NCBI GenBank assembly: GCA_026008535.1
Contig: BRKX01000011.1
Span: 19,042,001 to 19,106,000, forward strand
Length of the DNA stretch: 64,000 nucleotides
Direction: 5' to 3'
Origin: Perilla frutescens
Lineage: Eukaryota; Streptophyta; Magnoliopsida; Lamiales; Lamiaceae
Positions 35,401-46,498 of this stretch are shown here, in pieces (the stretch's first letter is position 1; each line of letters begins with the position of its first letter). Under the pieces are notes generated by a model, which saw only the letters and a program-made list of their open reading frames with translations, had not been told where the DNA came from and ran no database searches. The position numbers were made by a program, and so were the translations under genes.

Positions 35401-37333
35401 GAGTTGGCCACTGAGGCTGGTCTGCACAGTGGACAGCTCACTGTGCCTCGATGTTTGAGGTGGACGTTCAGACTCCCTGCCACCGACCCAGCCATCTTAT
35501 TACAGCGAGTGGTACATTTTGATGTTTCTTGATATATTTAGAATCTTCGATCTATATTTGTTAATTCATCTTAATGATATTATTAATAATTCCATGCAGT
35601 CACGTGTGGTTACGTTGGTGCCATCTCCCGAGGAGACGGCAACTTCATATTACATGAGCCTGCAGTTGGAGCCTGGGGCTCAGAGCGTGAGATATGTTCC
35701 CGCTCGATCCGGGAACAAGAAGAAGATGCTTGCAAATGTGGCATCTTGTTGTTCCACATCGGCAGAGGCGGTTGTCCCCCCGTCAGCCCGAGGCACCAGA
35801 GCTGCTCGGACACCACAGACGGGCCGTCAGGCGACCAGTCGACCCTCGACTAGTCGGGCATTGAGGGACGAGCCAGATCCAGAGAGCCCTCCTCGAGCTG
35901 AGCCTGGAGCCCGGCCCCTCACTGAGGACGCACCAGTGCACACGGCTGATTCGATCGATCCAGAGAGCCCTCCTCGAGCTTGGGGAATGAAGCGTTCGAG
36001 GAGGGATCGCACGCCGAGCAGTGGGGAGCCCTCAGAGGGTTTCATTCAGAGGATTGTGGATCGAGTGATGCCCCGTGTCCAGGAGCTTATTGACACGACT
36101 ATTGCGCCCCGTGTCCAGGAGTATGTGGATCGGGCGATTGACCGTGCATTAGCTGGTCTGGGTAGCCGCTCTCGGAGGTCACACATGCCTCAGGATAGAG
36201 ATCACCACAGCCCGGAGCCGAGCGACGGTAGTCCTGGTGATCAGGCTCCACAGCCCACTGTGGAGCCGGAGGGTACTAGCACTTCGGCTCCACGCCATGG
36301 TGGTTTTAGCGCGACCTATCAGCTCATGAATGACATCGATGATAGCACACTCCAGGTCACCTACCCACGATTTAGATCCTTAGGTCCGGATGCCGTTGTT
36401 CAGCTCCATTTCAACGGCGATCGCTTGCGGCAGGGATGGTTTGATCACCTCGAGGATCCGAGGACTGAGTTGAAGGATGTTCACATGAGCTACTTTCTGA
36501 GCGCCACGGCTCGACGAGTTAAGAGGGACAACCGTTGTCGGACGGCGGTGGCTACTACTGGTCTATATGTGAGTTCAAGTACTTATTTGAAAATAGTTTG
36601 TCTTGTTTCTTACTAGACGCTTAATCGTTTGATGTTTCTTACAGGAGGCTCTCGTTGCCACATGGAAGAGACTGCATCCTCTTGACCCGGAGTGCACACG
36701 TGCATACGGTGACGATGACTACCAGCGATGGACACCTGCCGAGGGACTGATACATCGGATCCAGGGCAGTGATGGGCGGTATCAGGTGCCATGGATGGGG
36801 CGTGATTATGTAAGTGAACTTCACAGGAAATTGATATATTATCATACATTATTTGGTGACATTAATCTTGATATGATCCCAATCTTATGTCGCAGGCGAT
36901 TGTGGTATGTGACGTCGCAGAGGAGCACTGGGTAGTGGTTCGTATCCGCTTTGCTGACTGGGTCGTAGAGTTGTACGACTCTTTTCTGTTTCAGATGGAC
37001 GATCCGACCAACCGCGTCCAGTACGAGAGGCGGGATAGAGAGTTAATGCCCCTGCTCCGCCTACTTCCACGCCTACTCATTTGTGCCGGATTTTGGGCAG
37101 GTCGTCAGATGCCGCCCCGTTGTGCTTTTGCGATGACCCTGGATCGGACTATACCGGACCAGTTCGTGCAGACGGACCAGACGAGCTGTGGAGTATTTGC
37201 CTGCATGTACGTGGATCGGCTTTTGGGTGCAGGACTTCCGCCCGGATTGTCGGAGGAGGGAGTACATGCGTATCGGAGGATTATAGGGGCTCGGATATAT
37301 TCATTGACTTACATTAAGAGACCTAGCTTGTAG
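32425..37333 (+). CDS. DUF1985 + Ulp1-type (C48) cysteine protease carried by MULE-2
   Basis: Six exons: 32425-32472, 34587-35297, 35377-35511, 35600-36568, 36645-36809 and 36896-37333. All have GT-AG borders and phase 0, and the frame is open for 821 residues. Exon 2 holds a DUF1985-like block (about residues 95-230) with LVSGLRFGSSTFDPHG, then WVWALAEDVEGWNSFPWGAY. Exon 4 is a disordered Pro/Arg/Ser linker with DPESPPRA twice and a basic KRSRRDR patch. Exons 5-6 are the C48 fold: His687 in EEHWVVVRI, Asp704 in VELYDS, Gln768 and Cys774 in QTDQTSCGVFACMYVDR. Ser stands where DCG is usual. C48 enzymes remove SUMO-like modifiers. Substrate and role in transposition are unknown. The first intron (2.1 kb) is filled by the ATCGAT array. 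Confidence 0.88.
32740..34510 (+). repeat. ATCGATTAAT repeat array (MULE-2, left, in protease intron 1)
   Basis: Dozens of AATCGATTAAT, ACTAATCGATTAG and AATCGAGGCCTTCCTCGATT units, many perfectly palindromic. Within it a higher-order unit of 321 bases is repeated in tandem (see next entry). The array fills the first intron of the protease gene. Confidence 0.9.
33100..34500 (+). repeat. Higher-order 321-base tandem repeats in the array
   Basis: The landmark TAATACAAATCGATTAAT starts at about 33100, 33421 and 33742, so two units of 321 bases are almost the same. A third, rearranged copy begins at 33742, and parts of the unit recur at 34038-34280 and 34279-34500. Near identity between units points to recent unequal exchange or slippage. 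Confidence 0.85.
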
Positions 37334-37477
37334 ATGCTGACATTTAAATATTGACTTATGTGTTGTTTTTGTACTTGAACTTGATCAATGTAAATATTTT
37401 CCTTCATTAATGTTTTTCGTGACAAAATGTGTTGTCCCGTCAACAAAATGGTTCAGAAAACAACTTAATTCAATCGA

Positions 37478-40077
37478 CTAATGCTCATCCGCTAACAATC
37501 GAATAGGACATCTAGGACGCGTATGCTCCGTACTACCGCAAATGCCACACTTCTTCGGCGCCCTTCTCCGCGGAACATCTTCGGGCGGTGAATTCAGATC
37601 AACACCGCCAATGGGTAAATGGGATGTGCATACACGCCTGTTGTGCCCCTGTCCACGGCATCTAGTGCAAAACTGTCTCCGTGCACTGGATGAGGCCTCA
37701 AACGGGGCTCGATCTCTGGATGTAGATGGACGCCCAGCACGTCGTCTGATCTCTGGCGCCAAAACCACTCGTGATCCAAACGCATCGGGCATAATCCATT
37801 GTTCTGGATGAGGCAGACCCCTGATGATCGAGTTATACATGCCGACTGAGCTCTCGACCTTGTAACACCTGTCCACATAATCATATATAGCCGCCCCGGT
37901 ACAACTGCGAAAGGGAAAATAAACACACTCCATTAGGTACATGTACAAAAAAAAGAACAAATATAGATTTAAATATCGTACCAGATGACCGCTGCCGCGT
38001 GAGAGCAGGGGATTAAGTCCAGCTCGAACTCACGACAGTCACAAGTCCGGTTCTGAAGATCGACCATGTAGACCTCCCTCCCAACCTCGACTTTCCATAA
38101 AGTTGCTAATGTAGTGGGACGCACGGCATAGCAACGTCCCTTATCGACGTTACCCGAAAGCTTAAGTGCGATGCCATCAGTCAACACATGATTCGAACCC
38201 ACTGCTGCCGCACGTCGCTCGACGAACCACTGCTCAACAATCGATCTAAACATCTCGAACAATGAGCAAACAGGTAACCTCCTCGCCCACAACAGACGAG
38301 CATTGAGACTCTCCGCCGCATTAGATGTCATGAACCCGTAGCGCCGTACGGGGCAGTGTGAACGAGCCCAATGCACTGGGCCAATATTACACAGCTTCTG
38401 GTATGCATTTGGACAGACCTGCTCCAACGTCAACATACTCTCCTGGAATGTCTCTCTCCGATATGCATAGGCAGCCTCCTGAAACAGCGTCGTCACGTGT
38501 TTCCCTCTCTTCGTCATCTTATTCTTCAAATGGTAGTAGCACAATCCGTGCGTCGCACTTGGGAAAACGGCCTCCACAGCATTTTTAATGCTCTGATGCT
38601 GATCCGAAACGATTAGAAGATCATCTATATCACCCAGAGCCATGTGCACGTGGGCCAGAAACCATATCCAAGATTCATCGTTCTCTATCGGTCCGAGCCC
38701 AACTGCAACAGGTAAGACCTGTTCGTTGCCGTCCTTCGTCACAGCAACAAAGAGAACCCCCTTGTTCTTTCCCTTCAGGTGGGTCCCATCGATCACAAGC
38801 ACTGGACGAGCATACTGGAGAAATGCATTGACACACGCACCGAGAGCAAGGAATGAATGCTTGAACCGACCATCACTCGTGATCTCCATGTCTACTACAG
38901 TTCCCGGATTCATCAATTGCAGAGTGTGAAGGAAAGCGGGCAACTGTGCGTAGGACTTGTCAAAGTCTCCATATACCATCTGAATGGCAATGTTCCTCGT
39001 GCGCAGAGCGAAGCTGTAGTCGATGTGGATGCCAAACTCACGCACAAGCTCCGCCATCATCTCCTTCGGCTTCAGGACAACCCGCTCGTCCACCAATCTA
39101 CGAGCAAAGTATTTTCCGAGCACTCGTGCAGGTACCTGTCGCGGAGCAATTCGACCCATATCAAAATGGCATGTATGAGAGCCGTTGAACTTGTATATTC
39201 TCCACATATGCCCATCAGCAACCGCAAAGCACTTGAACGGGCAATCACCACCATGCTTGCAAACATAGCCCAATCGTGACCTGTTCGAGCGATACACGGC
39301 ATACTCCACTCGATTTTGCATGTGATAGATACCGACCGCCAGGGCGAGATCATCCTTCGTCCGAAAAATAGCTCCCTGGTGCAGTGTATCTGTTTCTGGT
39401 GCTGGTCCCTCATCCCAAGATAGTGGGCCCGCAATGTCCCAGTCAGCAAGGGGAACCACCCAATTGCTCGAAGGCCCGTCAGATCTAAACGGAACACCGG
39501 TGGTAGATGGTGGGACGACTCCCGTCAAACATAGCAATCTGTCTGTACGATCAGCAGAAGAACGAAGCCAGCCACTAAATTCTGTCAACAGTGACTCCAC
39601 CAACCTCGTTCTATCATTCACCTCTTCTTGTTCTTGTTCTTGTTCTTCTTCCTCTTCTTCTCTTTCAGCCTCTTCTTCTCCATCTCCCTCTTCTTCTGCA
39701 GTAGGACCATGCGTCTCTCCATGTGAAAAGTAGGGAACATAGTCATCCCTCATAGATGGTCCGGCTCCAGAACCTTCCAACTGTCTTGAAATCACGTACA
39801 CGACGAGTTCGGTAGTCTGCTCGTGAAGCAAATCAAGCAAATCTCCATCATCTTGCAAAGATGCTCTGATCCGTCTGCCAGTATTGGTGCTGGTGAGGTA
39901 AAATAATTCATACTCGATCCTGTTCGGGTCAGTCCGCAACAACTTGTGAACCTCCCTCACCAGTGAGCTAAAGCACAGCTTATCGGATGACATCGTCACG
40001 AGTTGTTCGTCCCCATCTACATATTCTGATCTATCCCATCGTCCACTGTGACGTACAATAATGCGGCGTCTAACCAT
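37478..40077 (-). CDS. MURA transposase (MULE-2), apparently intact
   Basis: Two exons on the minus strand, 40077-37982 and 37904-37478 (ATCTG/GTACGA donor, TTTCGCAG acceptor, phase 2), 840 residues. In order: PB1-like region (about 1-95); acidic Glu/Gln run (127-152); MuDR-type zinc region with YVCKHGGDCPFKCF and HTCHFDMGRIAPRQ (about 232-315); MULE catalytic domain with Asp430 in VIDGTHLKGKNKG, Asp492 in VSDQHQSI, the CYYH motif (513-516) and Glu589 in TSNAAESLN; SWIM zinc finger CDC...CSH (679-693); and two C-terminal CCHC knuckles, CTRCRGQGHNRRVC and CGICGSTEHTRPRC. No stop or frameshift was seen. It cuts and joins element ends bearing its TIRs in the nucleus. MULE-1 carries a close, dead relative. 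Confidence 0.92.
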
Positions 40078-40110
40078 CTGGACAATTTTTAAACAATGCT
40101 ACATGAGATC

Positions 40111-40200
40111 ACCCTTTAACCCTAAACCCTCTTAAACCCTAAACCCTATAAAACACTAAACCCTAAACGTAAACCCTAAAACCCTATAAACCCCAAGCCT
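40111..40200 (-). repeat. Degenerate telomere-like AAACCCTA repeats upstream of MURA
   Basis: About ten copies of AAACCCT(A) within 90 bases, starting 34 bases upstream of the MURA ATG. Such telo-box motifs occur in plant promoters and 5' leaders. Being internal and short, this is not a chromosome end. Confidence 0.7.
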
Positions 40201-41115
40201 CTATTAATCGATTAGTTTTTTTTCAAATTATTAATCGATTAGTTTGTTTTTAATTAAAGTACTAATCGATTAGTTTTTATTAAAAAAATTAATTGATTTG
40301 TTTGTTTTAATTAAAGGACTACTCGATTAGTTTTTTTTAAACTATTAATCGATTAGTTTTTTTTTTAGTAAACTACTAATCGATTATTTTTTTTAATCGA
40401 TTAGTTTGTTTTTAATTAAAGGACTACTCGGTTAGTTTTTTTTAAACTATTATTCGATTAGTTTGTTTTTTAAAAAAAAACTACTAATCGATTCGTTTTA
40501 ATTAAACTACCCTTCGATTAGTTTTTTTTTCAAATTATTAATCCATAAGTTTGTTTTAAATTAAAGTAGTAATCGATTAGTTTTTATTAAAATTATTAAT
40601 CGATTCGTTTGTTTTTAATTAAAGGACTACACGATTAATTTTTTTTTAAACTATTAATCCATTAGTTTGTTTTTTTATTAAACTACTAATTGATTATTTT
40701 TTTTAATCGATTTGTTTGTTTTTAATTAAAGGACTACTCGGTTAGTTTTTTTTAAACTATTATTCGATTAGTTTGTTTTTTTAAAAAAACTAATAATCGA
40801 TTAGTTTTTTTTATTAAACTACTAATCGATTAATTAAAAAATTAATCTATTAGTGAGTCGATTTACTTTTTGTTTCTAAAATTAATCGATTAGTAACTAG
40901 ATTAATTTTTTTAACTAATCCATTTGTTTTTACTTTTCAAATTAATCGAGGAAGGCCTCGACCATTTTTTGATTATATAATTTAATCGAGTAAGGCCTCG
41001 ATTCGTTTTTTTTATGTAATTTAATCGAGTAAGGCCTCGATTATTAAAATAATTATCGAGGAAGGCCTCGATTGTTTTCTATGCTCCTCGATTATGTTGT
41101 AAGCTCCTCGATTAT
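40201..41115 (+). repeat. AATCGATTAGTTT repeat array (MULE-2, right, upstream of MURA)
   Basis: Repeated TAATCGATTAGTTT units with TTTTAATTAAAGGACTACTCG spacers, then AATCGAGGAAGGCCTCGATT palindromes at 40940-41080. It is placed like the left array but in front of MURA, so each gene starts next to its own array. Confidence 0.85.
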
Positions 41116-41749
41116 GTTTTATATTTAGGTAAACATTATACAACCCTCAAAATCACATAAACATCGACTAAATTCAAAACCAACAACAATTAACCTAAAT
41201 AAAACATTACCAAACAATTAAAAAAAAGGCCGTATCAATCTATTTTCAAAGCAAATCTAACAACACATGCAATACATAATCAAAATAATAAACATAAATA
41301 TTTGCAAAATAAGTTCAAAAAGATGGAGTACAAAACGTACCTTTGAAAATTGGTGAAAATTTCCGAACACTATTTTTTTCTCCAGAACATTTTTTCCTTT
41401 CGCACCTTGCTCGAAAAAAATTCTCCAACTTTTCCTACTCTTCGTCGATTTGTAGTAGTGTGAATAAAAACTTGTGTGATTTTTGTGAATGAGATTTGTA
41501 TTGTACTATGAATGAGCTCCGGATTCTACATCTATTTATTCAGAAAATTCACCTACCTCGTTATAAAACATTAGAATGTATTTAATTCGGTACAACATCC
41601 TCTTCTTTTCATTAATTCGGTCCTACCTTCCCCTTCTTTTCATTTAATGAAGCCAACAACCTTTTCTTTTTATTTATTGAAACTAGTACCTACCTTAGAC
41701 AAGAAATAAATGCATTCACTAAAAAAATGATTAATTGTAGGGAAGATTG

Positions 41750-42530
41750 TCTCGATAAAATTGCATGATCACGGTTAATAACATTAATCAATAATGGTTA
41801 GATATTAATCGTTCATAGATAATCGAGTAAGCAAATGTTAAAAAAGAAATCGAGGAGTTTTTTTAAATCTATGCATATTAAATATTAATCGATGAAGCAT
41901 AGGAGTTTTTTCTTAATCTATGCATATTTTTAATTAATCGATGAAGCATATTAATACATATTCTATCGATGATGCATCGATTAATATACAAAATTAGCCA
42001 CAGTTAATAATTATAGCATTGAATAATATAAAAAAAGCCACAATTAATAATTATAAAACATCGATTAATCGATTAGCATCGATTAATTAGTAGCATCGAC
42101 TACTTTAAGGCTATTGATAATCAATCGAGGCCTTCCTAAAAATTAATCGATGCCTTTTAAGATCAATCGAGGATATTTTTTAAATTTTCTCGATTGATCT
42201 TAAGAGCCTCGATTAATATTTAAAATGCCCCGATTGATTATTAATAGCCTCGATTAATAATTTAAATGCCTCAATTATTTTTAATATGTAATGTAAATCG
42301 ATGAAGTCTAAAATAATCGAGGCTTTTAAGAAGCCTCGATTAGTTATACTAAATAATCGATTAAATCTAAAAAATAATCAATTCTTCTTAAATCATCATA
42401 ATCGAGGCTCAACTTATAAAATTAATCGAGGTTATGAATTAATCGAATATTGTAATTTCAATCGAGGTGATTTTCAGTAAATAATCGCAGCTAAAAATTA
42501 ATCGAGGCTTACTATATATAATCGAGGCAG
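41750..42530 (+). repeat. AATCGAGG/ATCGATTA repeat array (MULE-2, right, distal)
   Basis: About 25 scattered copies of AATCGAGG, CATCGATTAA and CTCGATTAAT just inside the right TIR. The matching part of MULE-1 is 8880-9245. 41120-41750 between the arrays is plain AT-rich sequence. Confidence 0.8.
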
Positions 42531-42644
42531 TTAGAATGTTAGGGTTTCATTTTTAGAATTAGGGTTTTGGCTGTTAGGTGCATTTAATGCCTGATAAAAG
42601 TACAATGTGTCAATCATTGGGTGTGGGGATCAAGTCTAATATAG

Positions 42645-42733
42645 TACAAATTGTCTAACAAACTACCTATTTTTAAAGGTTGTTGTTTTTTCCCAATTAC
42701 TATTTACTTTTGTCTACTTTTATCCATTTAGTC
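42645..42733 (-). repeat. MULE-2 right TIR
   Basis: Inverted partner of 31933-32025. Similarity with the MULE-1 right end runs to about 42727, just inside the element edge. Confidence 0.75.
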
Positions 42734-42742
42734 TTTAATTTT

Positions 42743-44048
42743 TGGTTGATTATAATGAGATTTGTGTCGGTCACACATAAATTCGTTTGGAAGAATGTCG
42801 GTTTATATTAACGAGGTGTGTCTCCTCATATGCACTCTTACAACTGGACAATTCTTTTTTTCTTTTTTCTTTTTTTATGGGTAAAAAAGTATACTGTATA
42901 CATAGAAGGGCAGATTCTTTGTTGCATTTTGTGTTATATTTGGTGTTACATAATTTTTATTTTTTAATATATCCTGATTGGGGATGAATGAACCCTAAAT
43001 AGAGAATTTAAATTAAAATAAATCATAATAAATTAAAAAATAAAAAAAATATTTTTTTTTGAAAAAATATTGAAGAGTTGTAACAGGGAATGCAACATGA
43101 TTTGCAAGAGATGATTACATTTCGTATACATAGAGCAATAATTATTTACAATCTAAATTACTTAACAACTCACTCTTGGACCATTCATAATCAGAGTTCG
43201 GCCTTGACATTTCGGGAGTCAATGGTAAAAAAAAAAAATGAGGGGCCCTTGTATATATATTTTTTATAAGCATTTTTTTTAAAAAAATCAGTATTGTTTT
43301 CATCCTAAATTTTGAAAAAGTGTAATCAATTCAGTGTTATTTTCATCCTAAATTTTGAGATAAAACGACAGCATGTAAATAAACTTTATTATTTTAAATA
43401 TGATATAAATATATTTTGTTGTTATCGCTCTATAATTTACTGATAATATTCAAATAATGAGAATTATTAGACTCGGATAGTAATATCTCAAAAAATAAAT
43501 AAATTAATGATACATAGATTTTTTATTAGGCTTTGTATTAAATATATTAAAAATAATTTTTTAAATATAATATTAAATTAAAAATAAAAATTAGGGGCTC
43601 CAATAATATGGGGGCCCATGAGCGGTGGCCCACTTGGCCACCCCACCTGTCCGTAACTCGCTTCTAGTTAGACTACCAATATCAGCAACCACTTCAACCA
43701 CCTAACCACTTCAATATTTAATTAATTTCTCTCTCTTCCACATCATCAATATTCATCCAACCCAACCACATCTATTTTACAAGTTTTATCCATGATCACC
43801 CAATCACCCAACCACACCACTATATATAATTATTTTATTTTATTTTATTTATAAGATTAAAATATTACTTGTACTAAAAATAATATAAAAATTATAATTA
43901 TAAACAAGAAAATGACGATAGTCCAAAAAGAAAAAAACGAGCAATAAATAAAAATAAATAGACAATACCAAAACTATTATAAACTAAATTGAAAGAGAAA
44001 AATTACACATTCAATTTTGACGGACAAACTTTTGCCAAATATGCTCGA
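42743..44048. other. AT-rich spacer with worn repeat ends
   Basis: No gene recognised. GAGGGGCCCTTG at about 43240 and GGGGGCCCATGAGCGGTGGCC at about 43609 look like transposon-end relics, but no paired TIR or target duplication was established. Confidence 0.4.
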
Positions 44049-45443
44049 TCAAATCATTTTTAGAGCAATATGAGATTCTCTGTTACGAATTTGTGACCTA
44101 TTTCTCATATAGCTAGATAAGCTTGCAATCCGTTCTGTAGAGAATTCAAAATTTGGATAATCATTTTCTTCAACATCTCCACTCTGAGTATTAAACCTTC
44201 TAGCTTGCATAAACTCCATAGGATCACAATAATTTAGATAAGTATGTCGCTCATCTTCCACTATCATATTGCGCATGATTATGCAAGCAAATGTTACTTT
44301 TCCCATCATATCACGATCCCACATAAGGCATAGTCGTTTGATAAAATGAAAACGAGCTTGTAGAACGCCAAATGCTCTCTCAACATCTTTTCGAGCAGCT
44401 TCTTGATGTTGAGCAAACAGCTGATGCTTCCTAATTTGTGGAGCATTAATAGATTTGACAAATGCAGCCCATTGAGAATATATACAATCAATGAGATAAT
44501 ATCCCATATTCTTCTCGTGACCATTGACAATATAACTAACCTTTGGTGCTCGACCTTCCAAGATATCCTTGAAAACAGGAGATTGTTCAAGCACATTGAT
44601 ATCATTTCTGGACTCTGGAGTTTCAAAATATGCATGCCAGATCCATAAGTCTTGAGATGTAATCACTTCCAAAATGATTGTTGCCTTAACATTTCTTCCT
44701 GTAAATTGTCCTGCCCATGCAGTAGGACAATTTTTCCATTCCCAGTGCATGCAGTCAATACTGCCCTAGCATACCCGGGAAACCTTGTTGTCCACTGACA
44801 TGCAGCAAATATGCTAGGTCTCTTTCATTAGGCGTTCTGAGATACTAATCACCAAAGTTGTAAATCACACTTTCAATGAATTTTTCAACCGATTTTCTTT
44901 TAGTTTGTGCACTCATTCGAAGGTATTCATCATGCAAATCAGCTCCTGTCCCGTACGCCAAAACTCTCATAGCTGTAGTACATTTTTGAATCGATGACAA
45001 ACCAAATCGACCAGCTGTATCACGATTTTGTTGAAAAACTTTATCGATGGCAACGAGTTTGCTCATTATTCATTCGAATAATGGCTTTCGCATGCGAAAT
45101 CTGGTTCAGAAAACTTCTGGAGGATATATCGGATCGTCTGAAAAGTATTACTCGAACACCCCCCTCAGGCCCTTCTCATGTTGTCGTTCAATGAATCGTT
45201 GTGGGACGCTATTGGTGTGGTTTGTAGGTTGTAAACATATAGTAGGAATGCGAAAAGTCACATGCTCTATATTAGAGTCAATTTGCTTATCTTGTACTAC
45301 AAGACTTTCATGTCATTCATCAAATTCGGTGAAGGCATCAGGATCAAAGCTCGAATTTGAACCATCAAGATTAGGATAATAATCTAATAATCTTGGGAGA
45401 CAGGGAAGTTTTGAGGATTTGAGAAAAAATTACTTGGATCCAT
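44049..45443 (-). pseudogene. HARBI1-like (PIF/Harbinger) transposase pseudogene
   Basis: Minus strand from ATG 45443. Recognisable in order are RFIERQHEKG, the RRFRMRKPLFL-type block (shifted frame), GRFGLSSIQKCTTAMRVLAY and ADLHDEYLRM (44845-45066), then GFPGML, SIDCMHWEWKNCPTAWAGQF, the DINVLEQSPVF block and QHQEAARKDVERAFGVLQ (44049-44750). This is the DDE_Tnp_4 nuclease family. Lesions are a stop after FGD (44845), one extra base between GML-G and SIDC near 44765, and several stops and frameshifts in the first 350 bases. The C-terminal 233 residues are open. No paired element ends were assigned. Confidence 0.85.
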
Positions 45444-46135
45444 TGAACAATTGAGAAAAATGGATTTTAGTAATGAAAATGGATGAAATAAGAAATAAAA
45501 AGGAAATGATTTTTCTGTGTGCAAAAATATAGCAAATGAGATCTATTTATAGAGGAAAAAAATGGATTGCTTTATGATGAACGGTGGAGATCAAATTGAC
45601 ATGGATTGTGCTTTTTATGAATGACTGTGATTTATTTTTCGGATACAATAGTCAATTCATAAAATTACAAAAGAATAAAATCGCACTCATTAAACAATAT
45701 TTTCTAAAATTACATAAAAAATTTATTATTAGGATATATAGAAAATTAGAGGAAAAAATAATAATTTTAAAGTGTGTTAAAATATAACAAAATTAATATC
45801 CATTTATAGAAAATGAAAAAAATATGAATTTTGGTATATTTTTTATTTTTTATTATATTTTATACAAAAAATATATCAATTTTATATATATATATATATC
45901 AAAATAAAATTAATTGGCCAATAGGATGGAGACAATTGGCCAAACTAATGATTGAGAAGAGACCTGAAATGGTTGAAAATGGGGGCTGGTCGACCGACCA
46001 TTATTGAAATTCCAGATTTTTTTTTTATTTTTAGACGTGGAGGGCGACCAATTTGTACAAAGTGGTCGCCGTTAAGTTTAGTCTTACAATACTATATTAC
46101 TACATCTTTATGCATAGTCATGAAAAGATAAGGTA
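45444..46135. other. AT-rich flank of the HARBI1 pseudogene
   Basis: TATTTATAGAGG at about 45544 could be the TATA box of the minus-strand transposase. A GGTCGACCGACC palindrome lies at about 45988. Nothing else was recognised. Confidence 0.35.
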
Positions 46136-46144
46136 AAATTTTAA

Positions 46145-46489
46145 CGCAAATTGTCATGTACGTAAGATGTACATCAGACGGTCAACGTGTTGATCGGGTC
46201 AACGCGCGTTGACTTGGTCATTGCGTTGATCAAAAAATCATCAAAACATGTGATACTTTTTAGGGATACAAGTGATATATTTTTTTTAAATTATGAGTGA
46301 TACTTTTTAGTGTTACAATTAATACTGATTTTGACATTTTTTTAATGATACAAGTGATACTTTTTGGCTTTTAAGTGATACTTTTTAATATTACGAATGA
46401 TACTGATTTTGACGACTTTTTAGTCAATGCATTGATTGGGTCAACGCATTGATCGTCTTATGTGCACTAGATGCACATAAGACCCGCCT
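46145..46489. mobile_element. Mutator-type MITE with 9-bp target duplication
   Basis: AAATTTTAA flanks both sides (46136-46144 and 46490-46498). The terminal arms of about 85 bases pair imperfectly (GTCAACGTGTTGATCGGGTC against GATCAATGCGTTGACCC). The middle has repeated AAGTGATACTTTTT units. No coding sequence. Confidence 0.75.
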
Positions 46490-46498
46490 AAATTTTAA

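Larger units (their letters stand above)
31933..42733. mobile_element. MULE-2: complete Mutator-like element carrying MURA and a Ulp1-type protease gene
   Basis: Perfect 9-bp target duplication TTTAATTTT at 31924-31932 and 42734-42742. Terminal inverted repeats of about 85 bases start GGGAGGAATG and GACTAAATGG and share GACAAAAG and GACAATTTGTA. Both inner genes are open: a DUF1985/C48 protease (+, 32425-37333) and MURA (-, 40077-37478), tail-to-tail with 144 bases between stops. ATCGATTAAT-type repeat arrays lie on both sides. Size is 10.8 kb. ULP-carrying MULEs are known in plants (Kaonashi-type, CUMULE); assignment to that group rests on this content. No lesion was found in either reading frame, so it may be autonomous. 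Confidence 0.92.

Noticed and set aside
35610..36045. Minus-strand open frames in protease exon 4
   Set aside because: Antisense shadows of the GC-rich linker exon, which has splice sites and conserved protein content on the + strand.
40111..40200. Telomere or chromosome end
   Set aside because: Only about ten degenerate AAACCCTA units, internal to MULE-2 with transposon sequence on both sides.
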